A stretch of DNA of 64,000 bases from positions 186,001 to 250,000 of the forward strand of contig BROI01000007.1 in the NCBI GenBank assembly GCA_027923505.1. The letters run 5' to 3'. Under the pieces are notes generated by a model. That model saw only the letters and a list, made by a program, of their open reading frames with translations, was not told the origin of the DNA and searched no databases. This DNA is from Mayamaea pseudoterrestris. Lineage: Eukaryota > Bacillariophyta > Bacillariophyceae > Sellaphorales > Sellaphoraceae. Shown piece after piece: positions 44,787 to 57,700 of the stretch. The translations under genes were made by a program, and so were the position numbers. Numbering within the stretch: the stretch's first letter is position 1; each line of letters opens with the position of its first letter.

Positions 44787-45793
44787 CGTCCACGTCCACA
44801 CTTCGTCGGTGGCACCTTGTCGGCGAGTCAGGCTTCGACTCGTCGTGGCCTTCGTTCGTTGGGCGTGGAGTCCTTGGATTCGTCCTTCTTGGATTCCGTT
44901 TCGCTTTCCTTCGCTCGGAGGTTCTCGCTCCGCTTCCGCTGCTACGCTTCGCAATGTTGCGCGCTTGGACCTCGTTCCCTTTCGCTCGTGCTGTGACGAA
45001 ACGTCGCCAGCGTTTCGGTGGTCAGTTGCGACCATGTCTTGATGTCCGGCGACTCTTGCGCCAAATACCATTCGATCGCTTGACTCGTGTGGTTCATCTT
45101 CTTCGCAGTGTTCGCTCGTTTCTCTGCGTGACATTGTCGCCCGTCAGTCGTCGTCGTTGTCGTCGTCGACGTTCCCACCTCGTCGCGAAATCGTCACTCC
45201 ATCTCGATCAGCGAGTTGTACGTTCTCGAGTTCGTCGAATAACTCCTTGAACTGAGGATCTTGGAAAACGCCTACGTTCTCTTCGTAAACATGCGCAAAC
45301 GCCGCGTCTTTCTGCGCGCGAGTTTCCGCCATCGTTGTCGTCGTGACAATGTTCTTGCTATCACCTGCGGAACTTTCCGGGCCAAGAACCAACGTGCGTC
45401 CACGTTACTTCGTAAATCAATAGTACTCTTCGTCGATAAAGTCTCTATGCCGAGGCAATGAGTCTCAAGACAGTGTTAATCTTGTAACTTGTAAATCAAA
45501 TCGTTGCACCTTTCGCTTGTAGCTGTCCTTGGATGGCCAATCCAAGCTTGCAGTTGCTACAATACGAGAGACGAATAAATCGCTTTCTTAACTCTTCAAG
45601 CTTAGTAAGTCTGCTTGTTTCAACTCTATATCGCACTGGTTTAAGCAATATGCTCGTTGAATCGCTTCGAAGCCGTCGCTGCCACGCATCACGCGATCGT
45701 GAGGCTGTGGTGAGCCGCGAGTGCCGCTGTGTCACCCTATCGGACATTCGGTGTGACTTGCCCGATTTTCGCTGTTTTCGTTCGCATCCTGCA
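44787..45793 (-). mobile_element. Broken copia fragment: Gag 5' part, leader and one LTR
   Basis: This is the same family and orientation as the whole-looking copy at 25,818-32,400. It keeps only the 5' LTR (45,482-45,793), the leader and part of Gag. The rest of the element is absent. The Gag part is broken many times, whereas the leader and LTR remain very close to the other copy. The LTR end meets a 181-bp satellite monomer with no intervening sequence. Confidence 0.9.
45482..45793 (-). repeat. LTR of the copia fragment
   Basis: 312 bp. It shares one short LTR variant with the copy at 25,818-26,129 and differs from it at a handful of other positions. Its outer end (plus-strand right end) is the left edge of the 181-bp array. 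Confidence 0.93.
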
Positions 45794-48700
45794 ATGGGTA
45801 TGGCCAACACCACAAGTTGCAGATTCTTCCCTGTCAAACGCCCCATGCCCTGGCCACCCAAATACCCAATGAGTCAGGCAAAACATGTCCAGGGTATGCC
45901 ATTGACAGGTGCATAGTCTCAAATGGTGCAAAAAGGACTGCCTGGAGGCTGACAACATGAGTACGGCCTCCACTGTGGGTATGGCCAACACCACAAGTTG
46001 CAGATTCTTCCCTGTCAAACGCCCCATGCCCTGGCCACCCAAATACCCAATGAGTCAGGTAAAACATGTCCAGGGTATGCCATTGACAGGTGCATAGTCT
46101 CAAATGGTGCAAAAAGGACTGCCTGGAGGCTGACAACATGGGTACGGCCTCCACTGTGGGTATGGCCAACACCACAAGTTGCAGATTCTTCCCTGTCAAA
46201 CACCCATGCCCTGGCCACCCAAATACCCAATGAGTCAGGCAAAACATGTCCAGGGGATGCCATTGACAGGTGCAGAGTCTCAAATGGTGCAAAATGGACT
46301 GCCTGGAGGCTGAAAACATGGGTACGGCCTCCACTGTGGGTATGGCCAACACCACAAGTTGCAGATTCATTCCTGTCAAACGCCCCATGCCCTGGCCACC
46401 CAAATACCCAATGAGTCAGGCAAAACATGTCCAGGGTATGCCATTGACAGGTGCATAGTCTCAAATGGTGCAAAAAGGACTGCCTGGAGGCTGACACCAT
46501 GGGTACGGCCTCCACTGTGGGTATGGCCAACACCACAAGTTGCAGATTCTTCCCTGTCAAACGCCCCATGCCCTGGCCACCCAAATACCCAATGAGTCAG
46601 GCAAAACATGTCCAGGGATGCCATTGACAGGTGCAGAGTCTCAAATGGTGCATAAAGGACTGCCTGGAGGCTGACAACATGGGTACGGCCTCCACTGTGG
46701 GTATGGCCAACACCACAAGTTGCAGATTCTTCCCTAAAAACGCCCCATGCCCTGGCCACCCAAATACCCAATGAGTCAGGCAAAACATGTCCAGGGTATG
46801 CCATTGACAGGTGCAGAGTCTCAAATGGTGCAAAAAGGACTGCCTGGAGGCTGACACCATGGGTACGGCCTCCACTGTGGGTATGGCCAACACCACAAGT
46901 TGCAGATTCTTTCCTGTCAAACGCCCCATGCCCTGGCCACCCAAATACCCAATGAGTCAGGCAAAACATGTCCAGGGTATGCCATTGACAGGTGCATAGT
47001 CTCAAATGGTGCAAAAAGGACTGCCTGGAGGCTGACACCATGGGTACGGCCTCCACTGTGGGTATGGCCAACACCACAAGTTGCAGATTCTTCCCTGTCA
47101 AACGCCCCATGCCCTGGCCACCCAAATACCCAATGAGTCGGGCAAAACATGTCCAGTTCGGGCGTTCCAAATGGAAAAGGACGGGCGACGCGCTCCACTG
47201 TGGGTATGGCCAACACCACAAGTTGCAGATTCTTCCCTGTCAAACGCCCCATGCCCTGGCCACCCAAATACCCAATGAGTCAGGCAAAACATGTCCAGGG
47301 TATGCCATTGACAGGTGCAGAGTCTCAAATGGTGCAAAAAGGACTGCCTGGAGGCTGACACCACTGGTACGGCCTCCACGGTGGGTATGGCCAACACCAC
47401 AAGTTGCAGATTCTTCCCTGTCAAACGCCCCATGCCCTGGCCACCCAAATACCCAATGAGTCAGGCAAAACATGTCCAGGGTATGCCATTGACAGGTGCA
47501 TAGTCTCAAATGGTGCAAAAAGGACTGCCTGGAGGCTGACACCATGGGACGGCCTCCACTGTGGGTATGGCCAACACCACAAGTTGCAGATTCATCCCTG
47601 TCAAACGCCCCATGCCCTGGCCACCCAAATACCCAATGAGTCAGGCAAAACATGTCCAGGGGATGCCATTGACAGGTGCAGAGTCTCAAATGGTGCAAAA
47701 AGGACTGCCTGGAGGCTGACAACATGGGTACGGCCTCAACTGTGGGTATGGCCAACACCACAAGTTGCAGATTCTTCCCTGCCAAACGCCCCATGCCCTG
47801 GCCACCCAAATACCCAATGAGTCAGGCAAAACATGTCCAGGGTATGCCATTGACAGGTGCAGAGTCTCAAATGGTGCAAAAAGGACTGCCTGGAGGCTGA
47901 CAACATGGGTACGGCCTCCACTGTGGGTATGGCCAACACCACAAGTTGCAGATTCTTCCCTGTCAAACGCCCCATGCCCTGGCCACCCAAATACCCAATG
48001 AGTCAGGCAAAAACATGTCCAGGGTATGCCATTGACAGGTGCATAGTCTCAAATGGTGCAAAAAGGACTGCCTGGAGGCTGACAACATGGGTACGGCCTC
48101 CACTGTGGGTATGGCCAACACCACAAGTTGCAGATTCTTCCCTGTCAAACGCCCCATGCCCTGGCTACCCAAATACCCAATGAGTCAGGCAAAACATGTC
48201 CAGGGTATGCCATTGACAGGTGCAGAGTCTCAAATGGTGCAGAAAGGACTGCCTGGAGGCTGACACCATGGATACGGCCTCCACTGTGGGTATGGCCAAC
48301 ACCACAAGTTGCAATTTCTTCCCTGTCAAACGCCCCATGCCCTGGCCACCCAAATACCCAATGAGTCAGGCAAAACATGTCCAGGGTATGCCATTGACAG
48401 GTGCATAGTCTCAAATGGTGCAAAAAGGACTGCCTGGAGGCTGACACCATGGGTACGGCCTCCACTGTGGGTATGGCCAACACCACAAGTTGCAGATTCT
48501 TCCCTGTCAAACGCCCCATGCCCTGGCCACCCAAATACCCAATGAGTCAGGCAAAACATGTCCAGGGTATGCCATTGACAGGTGCATAGTCTCAAATGGT
48601 GCAAAAGGACTGCCTGGAGGCTGACACCATGGGTACGGCCTCCACTGTGGGTATGGCCAACACCACAAGTTGCAGATTCTTCCCTGTCAAACGCCCCATG

Positions 48701-51700
48701 CCTGGCCACCCAAATACCCAATGAGTCAGGCAAAACATGTCCAGGGTATGCCATTGACAGGTGCAGAGTCTCAAATGGTGCAAAAGGACTGCCTGGAGGC
48801 TGACAACATGGGTACGGCCTCCACTGTGGGTATGGCCAACACCACAAGTTGCAGATTCTTCCCTGTCAAACGCCCCATGCCCTGGCCACCCAAATACCCA
48901 ATGAGTCAGGCAAAACATGTCCAGGGTATGCCATTGACAGGTGCATAGTCTCAAATGGTGCAAAAGGACTGCCTGGAGGCTGACACCATGGGTACGGCCT
49001 CCACTGTGGGTATGGCCAACACCACAAGTTGCAGATTCTGACCTGTCAAACGCCCCATGCCCTGGCCACCCAAATACCCAATGAGTCAGGCAAAACATGT
49101 CCAGGGTATGCCATTGACAGGTGCAGAGTCTCAAATGGTGCAAAAAGGACTGCCTGGAGGCTGAAACCATGGGTACGGCCTCCACTGTGGGTATGGCCAA
49201 CACCACAAGTTGCAGATTCTTCCCTGTCAAACCCCCCATGCCCTGGCCACCCAAATACCCAATGAGTCAGGCAAAACATGTCCAGGGTATGCCATTGACA
49301 GGTGCATAGTCTCAAATGGTGCAAAAAGGACTGCCTGGAGGCTGACACCATGGGTACGGCCTCCACTGTGGGTATGGCCAACACCACAAGTTGCAGATTC
49401 TTCCCTGTCAAACGCCCCATGCCCTGGCCACCCAAATACCCAATGAGTCAGGCAAAACATGTCCAGGGTAGGCCATTGACAGGTGCATAGTCTCAAATGG
49501 TGCAAAAAGGACTGCCTGGAGGCTGACACCATGGGTACGGCCTCCACTGTGGGTATGGCCAACACCACAAGTTGCAGATTCTTCCCTGTCAAACGCCCCA
49601 TGCCCTGGCCACCCAAATACCCAATGAGTCAGGCAAAACATGTCCAGGGTATGCCATTGACAGGTGCAGAGTCTCAAATGGTGCAAAAAGGACTGCCTGG
49701 AGGCTGACAACATGGGTACGGCCTCCACTGTGGGTATGGCCAACACCACAAGTTGCAGATTCTTCCCTGTCAAACGCCCCCATGCCCTGGCCACCCAAAT
49801 ACCCAATGAGTCAGGCAAAACATGTCCAGGGTATGCCATTGACAGGTGCAGAGTCTCAAATGGTGCAAAAAGGACTGCCTGGAGGCTGACACCATGGGTA
49901 CGGCCTCCACTGTGGGTATGGCCAACACCACAAGTTGCAGATTCTTCCCTGTCAAACGCCCCATGCCCTGGCCACCCAAATACCCAATGAGTCAGGCAAA
50001 ACATGTCCAGGGTATGCCATTGACAGGTGCATAGTCTCAAATGGTGCAAAAGGACTGCCTGGAGGCTGACACCATGGGTACGGCCTCCACTGTGGGTATG
50101 GCCAACACCACAAGTTGCAGATTCTTCCCTGTCAAACGCCCCATGCCCTGGCCACCCAAATACCCAATGAGTCAGGCAAAACATGTCCAGGGATGCCATT
50201 GACAGGTGCAGAGTCTCAAATGGTGCAAAAAACTGCCTGGAGGCTGACAACCTGGGTACCGCCCCCACTTTTGGTATGGCCAACACCACAAGTTGCAGAT
50301 TCTTCCCTGTCAAACGCCCCATGCCCTGGCCACCCAAATACCCAATGAGTCAGGCAAAACATGTCCAGGGGATGCCATTGACAGGTGCAGAGTCTCAAAT
50401 GGTGCAAAAAGGACTGCCTGGAGGCTGACAACATGGGTACGGCCTCCACTGTGGGTATGGCCAACACCACAAGTTGCAGATTCATCCCTGTCAAACGCCC
50501 CATGCCCTGGCCACCCAAATACCAAATGAGTCAGGCCAAACATGTCCAGGTGATGCATTGACAGGTGCGGTGGACTTCGAGGAACCAGGTACGCCACTGT
50601 GGGTATGGCCAACACCACAAGTTGCAGATTCTCCCCTGTCAAACGCCCCATGCCCTGGCCACCCAAATACCCAATGAGTCAGGCAAAACATGTCCAGGGA
50701 TGCCATTGACAGGTGCAGAGTCTCAAATGGTGCAAAAAGGACTGCCTGGAGGCTGACAACATGGGTACGGCCTCCACTGTGGGTATGGCCAACACCACAA
50801 GTTGCAGATTCCCGTTCAAACGCCCCATGCCCTGGCTACCCAAATACCCAATGAGTCAGGCAAAACATGTCCAGGGTAGGCCATTGACAGGTGCAGAGTC
50901 TCAAATGGTGCAAAAGGACTGCCTGGAGGCTGACACCATGGGTACGGCCTCCATTGTGGGTATGGCCAACACCACAAGTTGTTGATTCTTACCTGTCAAA
51001 CGCCCCATGCCCTGGCCACCCAAATACCCAATGAGTCAGGCAAACCATGTCCAGGGTATCCATTGACAGGTGCAGAGTCTCAAATGGTGCAAAAGGACTG
51101 CCTGGAGGCTGACACATGGGTAGGCCTCCACTGTGGAGGCTGGCCAACACCACAAGTTGTCGATTCTGACCTGTCAAAGGCCCCATGCCCTGGCCACCCA
51201 AATACCCAATGAGTCAGGCCAAACATGTCCAGGGTATGCCATTGACAGGTGCAGAGTCTCAAATGGTGCAAAAGGACTGCCTGAGGCTGACAACATGGGT
51301 ACGGCCTCCACTGTGGGTATGGCCAACACCACAAGTTGCAGATTCTTACCTATCAAGCGCCCATGCCCTGGCCACCCAAATACCCGATGAGTCAGGCAAA
51401 AACATGTCCAGGGTATGCCATTGACAGGTGCAGAGTCTCAAATGGTGCAAAAAGGGCTGCTGAAGGCTGACACCATGGGTACGGTCCAGGTGGGTATGGC
51501 CAAACACCACAAGTTGTCGATTCTGACCTGTCAAACGCCCCCATGCCCTGGCCACCCAAATACCCAATAGTCAGGCCAAACATGTCCAGGGTAGGCCATT
51601 GACAGGTGCAGAGTTCAACTGGTGCAAAAGGAAGTGAGGGAACCTGGTACGGCCTCCACGGTGGGTATGGCCAACACCACAAGTTGTCGATTTCCCTGTC

Positions 51701-54700
51701 AAACGCCCATGCCTGGCCACCCAAATACCCAATGAGTCAGGCCAAACATGTCCAGGGGTAGGCCATTGACAGGTGCAATCTCATGTGAAAAGGAGGGAGG
51801 TGACACCTGGCCACGTGGGTATGGCCAACACCACAAGTTGTCGATTCCCTGTCAAACGCCCCATGCCCTGGCCACCCAAATACCCAATGAGTCAGGCCAA
51901 AATGTCCAGGGGATGCCAATGACAGGCAGAGTCCAATGTGCAAAAAGGATGTGAGGTGACACCATGGGTACGGCCTCCACGTGGTGTATGGCCAACACCA
52001 CAAGTTGTAGATTTACCTGTCAAACTCTCATGCCCTGGCCACCCAAATACCCAATGAGTCAGGCCAAACATGTCCAGGGTATGCCATTGACAGGTGCATA
52101 GTCTCAAATGGTGCAAAAAGGACTGCCTGGAGGCTACCACCATGACTACGGCCTCCACGGTGGGTATGGCCAACACCACAAGTTGTCGATTCTGACCTGT
52201 CAAACCCCCCATGCCCTGGCCACCCAAATACCCAATGAGTCAGGCCAAACATGTCCAGGGTATGCCATTGACAGGTGCAGAGTCTCAAATGGTGCAAAAA
52301 GGACTGCCTGAGGCTGACACCATGGGTACGGCCTCCACGGTGGGTATGGCCAACACCACAAGTTGTCGATTCTGACCTGTCAAACGCCCCATGCCCTGGC
52401 CACCCAAATACCCAATGAGTCAGGCCAAACATGTCCAGGGTATGCCATTGACAGGTGCATAGTCTCAAATGGTGCAAAAGGACTGCCTGGAGGCTGACAC
52501 CATGGGTACGGCCTCCACGGTGGGTATGGCCAACACCACAAGTTGTCGATTCTGACCTGTCAAACGCCCCATGCCCTGGCCATCCAAATACCCAATGAGT
52601 CAGGCAAAACATGTCCAGGGTATGCACATGACAGGTGCAGAGTCTCAAATGGTGCAAAAAGGACTGCCTGGAGGCTGACACCATGGGTACGGCCTCCACG
52701 GTGGGTATGGCCAACACCACAAGTTGTCGATTCTGACCTGTCAAACGCTCCATGCCCTGGCCACCCAAATACCCAATGAGTCAAGCCAAACATGTCCAGG
52801 GTATGCCTGACAGGTGCATACTCTACAATGGTGCAAAAAGGACTGCCTGAGGCTGACACCATGGGTACGGCCTCCACGGTGGGTATGGCCAACACCACAA
52901 GTTGTCGATTCTGACCTGTCAAACGCCCCATGCCCTGGCCACCCAAATACCCAATGAGTCAGGCCAAACATGTCCAGGGTATGCCATTGACAGGTGCAGA
53001 GTCTCAAATGGTGCAAAAAAGGACTGCCTGGAGGCTGACACCATGGGTACGGCCTCCACGGTGGGTATGGCCAACCGTTGTCAATTCTGACCTGTCAAAC
53101 GCCCCATGCCCTGGCCACCCAAATACCCAATGAGTCAGGCAAAACATGTCCAGGGTATGCCATTGACAGGTGCAGAGTCTCAAATGGTGCAAAAAGGACT
53201 ACCTGGAGGCTGACACCATGGGCACGGCCTCCACGGTGGGTATGGCCAACACCACAAGTTGTCGATTCTGACCTGTCAAATGCCCCATGCCCTGGCCACC
53301 CAAATACCCAATGAGTCAGGCCAAACATGTCCAGGGTATGCCATTGACAGGTGCAGAGTCTCAAATGGTACAAAAAAGACTGCCTGGAGGCTGACACCAT
53401 GGGTACGGCCTCCACGGTGGGTATGGCCAACACCACAAGTTGTTGATTCTGACCTGTCAAACGCCCCATGCCCTGGTCACCCAAATACCCGATGAGTCAG
53501 GCCAAACATGTCCAGGGTATGCCATTGACAGGTGCATAGTCTCAAATGGTGCAAAAAGGACTGCCTGGAGGCTGACACCATGGGTACGGCCTCCACGGTG
53601 GGTATGGCCAACACCACAAGTTGTCGATTCTGACCTGTCAAACGCCCATGCCCTGGCCACCCAAATACCCAATGAGTCAGGCCAAACATGTCCAGGGTAT
53701 GCCATTGACAGGTGCATAGTCTCAAATGGTGCAAAAAGGACTGCCTGGAGGCTGACACCATGGGTACACCTCCACGGTGGGTATGGCCAACACCACAAGT
53801 TGTCGATTCTGACCTGTCAAACGCCCCATGCCCTGGCCACCCAAATACCCAATGAGTCAGGCCAAACATGTCCAGGGTATGCCATTGACAGGTGCAGAGT
53901 CTCAAATGGTGCAACAAGGACTGCCTGGAGGCTGACACCATGGGTACGGCCTCCACGGTGGGTATGGCCAACACCACAAGTTGTCGATTCTTACCTGTCA
54001 AACGCCCCATGCCCTGGCCACCCAAATACCCAATGAGTCAGGCCAAACATGTCCAGGGTATGCCATTGACAGGTGCAGAGTCTCAAATGGTGCAAAAAGG
54101 ACTGCCTGGAGGCTGACACCATGGGTACGGCCTCCACGGTGGGTATGGCCAACACCACAAGTTGTCGATTCTGACCTGTCAAACGCCCCATGCCCTGGCC
54201 ACCCAAATACCCAATGAGTCAGGCCAAACATGTCCAGGGTATGCCATTGACAGGTGCAGAGTCTCAAATGGTGCAAAAAGGACTGCCTGGAGGCTGACAC
54301 CATGGGTACGGCCTCCACGGGGGGTATGGCCAACACCACAAGTTGTCGATTCTGACCTGTCAAACGCCCCATGCCCTGGCCACCCAAATACCCAATGAGT
54401 CAGGCAAAACATGTCCAGGGTATGCCATTGACAGGTGCAGAGTCTCAAATGGTGCAACAAGGATTGCCTGGAGGCTGACACCATGGGTACGGCCTCCACG
54501 GTGGGTATGGCCAACACCACAAGTTGTCGATTCTGACCTGTCAAACGCCCCATGCCCTGGCCACCCAAATACCCAATGAGTCAGGCAAAACATGTCCAGG
54601 GTATGCCATTGACAGGTGCAGAGTCTCAAATGGTGCAAAAAGGACTGCCTGGAGGCTGACACCATGTGTACGGCCTCCACGGTGGGTATGGCCAACACCA

Positions 54701-57700
54701 CAAGTTGTCGATTCTGACCTGTCAAACGCCCCATGCCCTGGCCACCCAAATACCCAATGAGTCAGGCCAAATATGTCCAGGGTATGCCATTGACAGGTGC
54801 AGAGTCTCAAATGGTGCAAAAAGGACTGCCTGGAGGCTGACACCATGGGTACGGCCTCCACGGTGGGTATGGTCAACACCACAAGTTGTCGATTCTGACC
54901 TGTCAAACGTCCCATGCCCTGGCCACCCAAATACCCAATGAGTCAGGCCCAACATGTCCAGGGTATGCCATTGACAGGTGCAGAGTCTCAAATGGTGCAA
55001 AAAGGACTGCCTGGAGGCTGACACCATGGGTACGGCCTCCACGGTGGGTATGGCCAACACCACAAGTTGTCGATTCTGACCTGTCAAACGCCCCATGCCC
55101 TGGCCACCCAAATACCCAATGAGTCAGGCCAAACATGTCCAGGGTATGCCATTGACAGGTGCAGAGTCTCAAATGGTGCAAAAAGGATTGCCTGGAGGCT
55201 GACACCATGGGTACGGCCTCCACGGTGGTTTTGCCAACACCACAAGTTGTCAATTCTGACCTGTCAAACGCCCCATGCCCTGAGCACCCAAATACCCAAT
55301 GAGTCAGGCCAAACATGTCCAGGGTATGCCATTGACAGGTGCAGAGACACAAATGGTGCAAAAAGGACTGCCTGGAGGCTGACACCATGGGTACGGCCTC
55401 CACGGTGGGTATGGCCAACACCACAAGTTGTCATTCTGACCTGTCAACGCCCCATGCCCTGGCCACCCAAATACCCAATGAGTCAGGCCAAACATGTCCA
55501 GGGTATGCCATTGACAGGTGCATAGTCTCAAATGGTGCAAAAAGGACTGCCTGGAGGCTGACACCATGGGTACGGCCTCCACGGTGGGTATGGCCAACAC
55601 CACAAGTTGTCGATTCTGACCTGTCAAACGCCCCATGCCCTGGCCACCCAAATACCCAATGAGTCAGGCCAAACATTTTGCCTGCGGTCTCAAATGGTGC
55701 AAAAGGACTGCCTGGAGGCTGACACCACTGGTACGGCCTCCACGGTGGGTATGGCCAACACCACAAGTTGTCGATTCTGACCTGTCAAACGCCCCATGCC
55801 CTGGCCACCCAAATACCCAATGAGTCAAGCCAAACATGTCCAGGGTATGCCATTGACAGGTGCAGAGTCTCAAATGGTGCAAAATGGACTGCCTGGAGGA
55901 CACCATGGGTACGGCCTCCACGGTGGGTATGGCCAACACCACAAGTTGTCGATTCTGACCTGTCAAACGCCCCATGCCCTGGCCACCCAAATACCCAATG
56001 AGTCAGGCCAAACATGTCCAGGGTATGCCATTGACAGGTGCAGAGTCTCAAATGGTGCAAAAAGGACTGCCTGGAGGCTGACACCATGGGTACGGCCTCC
56101 ACTGTGGGTATGCCAACACCACAAGTTGTCGATTCTGACCTGTCAAACGCCCCATGCCCTGGCCACCCAAATACCCAATGAGTCAGGCCAAACATGTCCA
56201 GGGTATGCCATTGACAGGTGCATAGTCTCAAATGGTGCAAAAAGGACTGCCTGGAGGCTGACTCCACGGGGGGTACGGCCTCCACGGTGGGTATGGCCAA
56301 CACCACAAGTTGTCGATTCTGACCTGTCAAACGCCTCATGCCCTGGCCACCCAAATACCCAATGAGTCAGGCCAAACATGTCCAGGGTATGCCATTGACA
56401 GAGGCTGACACCATGGGTACGGCCTCCACGGTGGGTATGGCCAACACCACAAGTTGTCGATTCTTACCTGTCAAACGCCCCATGCCCTGGCCACCCAAAT
56501 ACCCAATGAGTCAGGCCAAACATGTCCAGGGTATGCCATTGACAGGTGCAGAGTCTCAAATGGTGCAAAAAGGACTGCCTGAGGCTGACACCATGGGTAC
56601 GGCCTCCACGGTGGGTATGGCCAACACCACAAGTTGTCGATTCTGACCTGTCAAACGCCCCATGCCCTGGCCACCCAAATACCCAATGAGTCAGGCCAAA
56701 CATGTCCAGGGTATGCCATTGACAGGTGCAGAGTCTCAAATGGTGCAAAAAGGACTGCCTGGAGGCTGACACCATGGGTACGGCCTCCACGGTGGGTATG
56801 GCCAACACCACAAGTTGTCGATTCTGACCTGTCAAACGCCCCATGCCCTGGCCACCCAAATACCCAATGAGTCAGGCCAAACATGTCCAGGGTATGCCAT
56901 TGACAGGTGCATAGTCTCAAATGGTGCAAAAGGACTGCCTGGAGGCTGACACCATGGGTACGGCCTCCACGGTGGGTATGGCCAACACCACAAGTTGTCG
57001 ATTCTGACCTGTCAAACGCCCATGCCCTGGCCACCCAAATACCCAATGTGTCAGGCAAATATGTCCAGGGTATGCCATTGACAGGTGCAGAGTCTCCAAT
57101 GGTGCAAAAAGGACTGCCTTGAGGCTGACACCATGGGTACGGCCTCCACGGTGGGTATGGCCAACACCACAAGTTGTCGATTCTGACCTGTCAAACGCCC
57201 CATGCCCTGGCCACCCAAATACCCAATGAGTCAGGCCAAACATGTCCAGGGTATGCCATTGACAGGTGCAGAGTCTCAAATGGTGCAAAAAGGACTGCCT
57301 GGAGGCTGACACCATGGGTACGGCCTCCAGGTATGGCCAACACCACAAGTTGTCGATTCTGACCTGTCAAACGCCCCATGCCCTGGCCACCCAAATACCC
57401 AATGAGTCAGGCCAAACATGTCCAGGGTTAGCCATTGACAGGTGCAGAGTCTCAAATGGTGCAAAAAGGACTGCCTGGAGGCTGACACCATGGGTGGCCT
57501 CAAGGTGGGTATGGCCAACACCACAAGTTGTCGATTCTGACCTGTCAAACGCCCCATGCCCTGGCCACCCAAATACCCAATGAGTCAGGCAAACATGTCC
57601 AGGGTATGCCATTGACAGGTGCAGAGTCTCAAATGGTGCAAAAAGGACTGCCTGGAGGCTGACACCATGGGTACGGCCTCCACGGTGGGTATGGCCAACA

